Origin: JBICHM01 sp043101835
Lineage (GTDB): Bacteria > Planctomycetota > Phycisphaerae > Phycisphaerales > UBA1924
Direction of reading: 5' to 3'
Assembly (NCBI GenBank): GCA_043101835.1
Contig: JBICHM010000267.1
Coordinates: 1-6,726, forward strand
Length of the DNA stretch: 6,726 bases
Shown: positions 6,099 through 6,726 of the stretch, piece after piece
How positions within the stretch are numbered: position 1 is the first letter of the stretch
Layout of the letters: each line of letters starts with the position of its first letter
The notes under the pieces: model-generated
Database searches by the model: none
Seen by the model: only the letters and a program-made list of their open reading frames with translations
Told to the model about the DNA's origin: nothing
Made by a program: the position numbers and the translations under genes

Positions 6099-6152
6099 GA
6101 TCCGCGTTTGTGCAGCCTTCCGGCCCTGCTGGCGGGGTCCTCTCCCCGGAGA

Positions 6153-6182
6153 AGTTTCTCGCATACCACGCGGGCCTGTCAA
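6153..6182 (-). promoter_or_regulatory. Candidate promoter for the coiled-coil/small membrane protein genes
   Basis: The minus strand carries an exact TTGACA -35 hexamer (6177-6182). At 18-bp spacing the -10 position reads GAAACT, which matches TATAAT at only three of six bases. The location suits a promoter for the gene starting at 6001, with a leader of about 140-150 nt that would include the palindrome at 6085-6098. The weak -10 keeps confidence low. The remainder of 6002-6252 shows no supported ORF, RNA gene or T-tailed terminator. Confidence 0.3.
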
Positions 6183-6252
6183 CTCGCCGTTGCGATCGAC
6201 CTGTGGATTCTCCCCGGCCGATGCCTCGTGTGGCCGCTTTCCGGACTGTCGG

Positions 6253-6726
6253 TCAGCGGAATCCGTCCGAGAGGGCCGTCACGATCGCCGCGGCCGCGCT
6301 AACGGCGACGATCGGCGAGGGGTCGTCCAGCATGCCCTCGAGGCGCTCGAGGGCCCGGTCGCTGCCCACCTGGCCGTAGACATACGCCGCCTGGGCGCGG
6401 ATGGCCGGCATCTCGTCGGCGGCGTACTCGTCGGCGATGAAGTCGCCCCGGGGCAGCCCCAGCTGCGCGAGGCTGGCCGCCGCCGCGAGACGGATCTCCG
6501 CCGGCAGCACCTCTTCCTCGGTCTCGCCTCGCTCGGCCATGTAGATCAACTGATCGATCGACCGGCGGTCGCCGACCTCCCCGATGATCTGCACCGCCAA
6601 CGCCGCGGCTTCCAGTTCCTCCGGTCTGCTCGGGTACAGCGCTGCGCGGATGGCCTCGAACGCGTCGGCGTCGCCGAGCTTTGCGAGCGCCTCGGCGATC
6701 TGGAGATTGAGCAGACGCACGTCGCT
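6253..6726 (-). CDS. HEAT-repeat protein, C-terminal part (5' end outside window)
   Basis: The frame is open from the right edge to the TGA at 6253-6255, giving 157 visible residues. A GTG at 6720 is in frame but lies inside a repeat, so the true start is probably beyond the window. About five alpha-helical HEAT (PBS-lyase-like) repeats can be seen at residues 3-30, 37-66, 76-104, 105-134 and 137-152. Typical units are VRLLNLQIAEALAKLGD, EAAALAVQIIGEVGD and IRAQAAYVYGQVGSD. Such repeats form a curved scaffold for protein binding; no catalytic domain is visible. The partner and cellular site cannot be told. It points the same way as the coiled-coil gene, but a 251-bp gap separates them, so they may be transcribed independently. 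Confidence 0.88.
   Translation of the reverse strand, partial: SDVRLLNLQIAEALAKLGDADAFEAIRAALYPSRPEELEAAALAVQIIGEVGDRRSIDQLIYMAERGETEEEVLPAEIRLAAAASLAQLGLPRGDFIADEYAADEMPAIRAQAAYVYGQVGSDRALERLEGMLDDPSPIVAVSAAAAIVTALSDGFR

Noticed and set aside
6140..6165. A possible terminator for the HEAT-repeat gene around GGAGAAGTTTCTC
   Set aside because: The stem is only 5 bp with almost no loop and no T-tract follows on the minus strand.
5144..6379. A 411-codon open frame on the plus strand
   Set aside because: It lies opposite the coiled-coil gene and has no domain signature. The minus-strand gene has a strong ribosome site, a membrane segment and heptad-like sequence, so the plus frame is a shadow.
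6721..6726. Taking GTG 6720 as a genuine start of the HEAT-repeat gene
   Set aside because: The frame stays open to the window edge and the GTG falls inside the first visible repeat, so the gene is most simply read as truncated by the window.

Overview
The window is GC-rich (about two thirds G+C) and densely coded, with ordinary bacterial gene signals: strong Shine-Dalgarno sites, a rho-independent terminator and overlapping stop/start codons. A complete mreB-mreC-mreD block, HEAT-repeat proteins and long coiled-coil membrane-anchored proteins together suggest a Gram-negative-type bacterium. My best guess is Planctomycetota (Phycisphaerae-like), but this is inferred from protein style only; no marker gene settles it.

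Layout. Plus strand, 1-1210: two tandem paralogues. The first is cut by the left edge and only its C-terminal 84 residues are visible. The second is a complete 307-residue putative lipoprotein. Their function is not recognised. Everything else is on the minus strand and reads right to left. At the right edge is the C-terminal part of a HEAT-repeat protein (6253-6726). A 251-bp non-coding stretch with a 14-bp palindrome follows. Next come a membrane-anchored coiled-coil protein with a C-terminal beta-rich domain (5165-6001) and a 72-residue single-pass membrane protein (4911-5129), closed by a clear intrinsic terminator (4850-4878). A structured, non-coding leader then precedes mreB (3651-4700), mreC (2747-3592) and mreD (2184-2750). 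Last is a phenylalanine-4-hydroxylase gene (1217-2089), which seems to have its own promoter and ends only 6 bp from the end of the convergent lipoprotein gene.

How the genes fit together. MreB (actin-like filament), MreC (periplasmic scaffold) and MreD (integral membrane partner) form the core of the rod-shape/elongation machinery. The coiled-coil protein just upstream has the same overall plan as MreC (N-terminal membrane anchor, coiled coil, C-terminal beta-rich domain). Together with its small membrane-protein neighbour it is the best candidate here for an undescribed envelope component, but it is terminated separately from mreB. Phenylalanine hydroxylase is metabolic and has no evident link to cell shape. 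The window contains no RNA genes, CRISPR array, insertion sequence or sign of recent gene transfer. No stretch over 300 bases lacks a gene.
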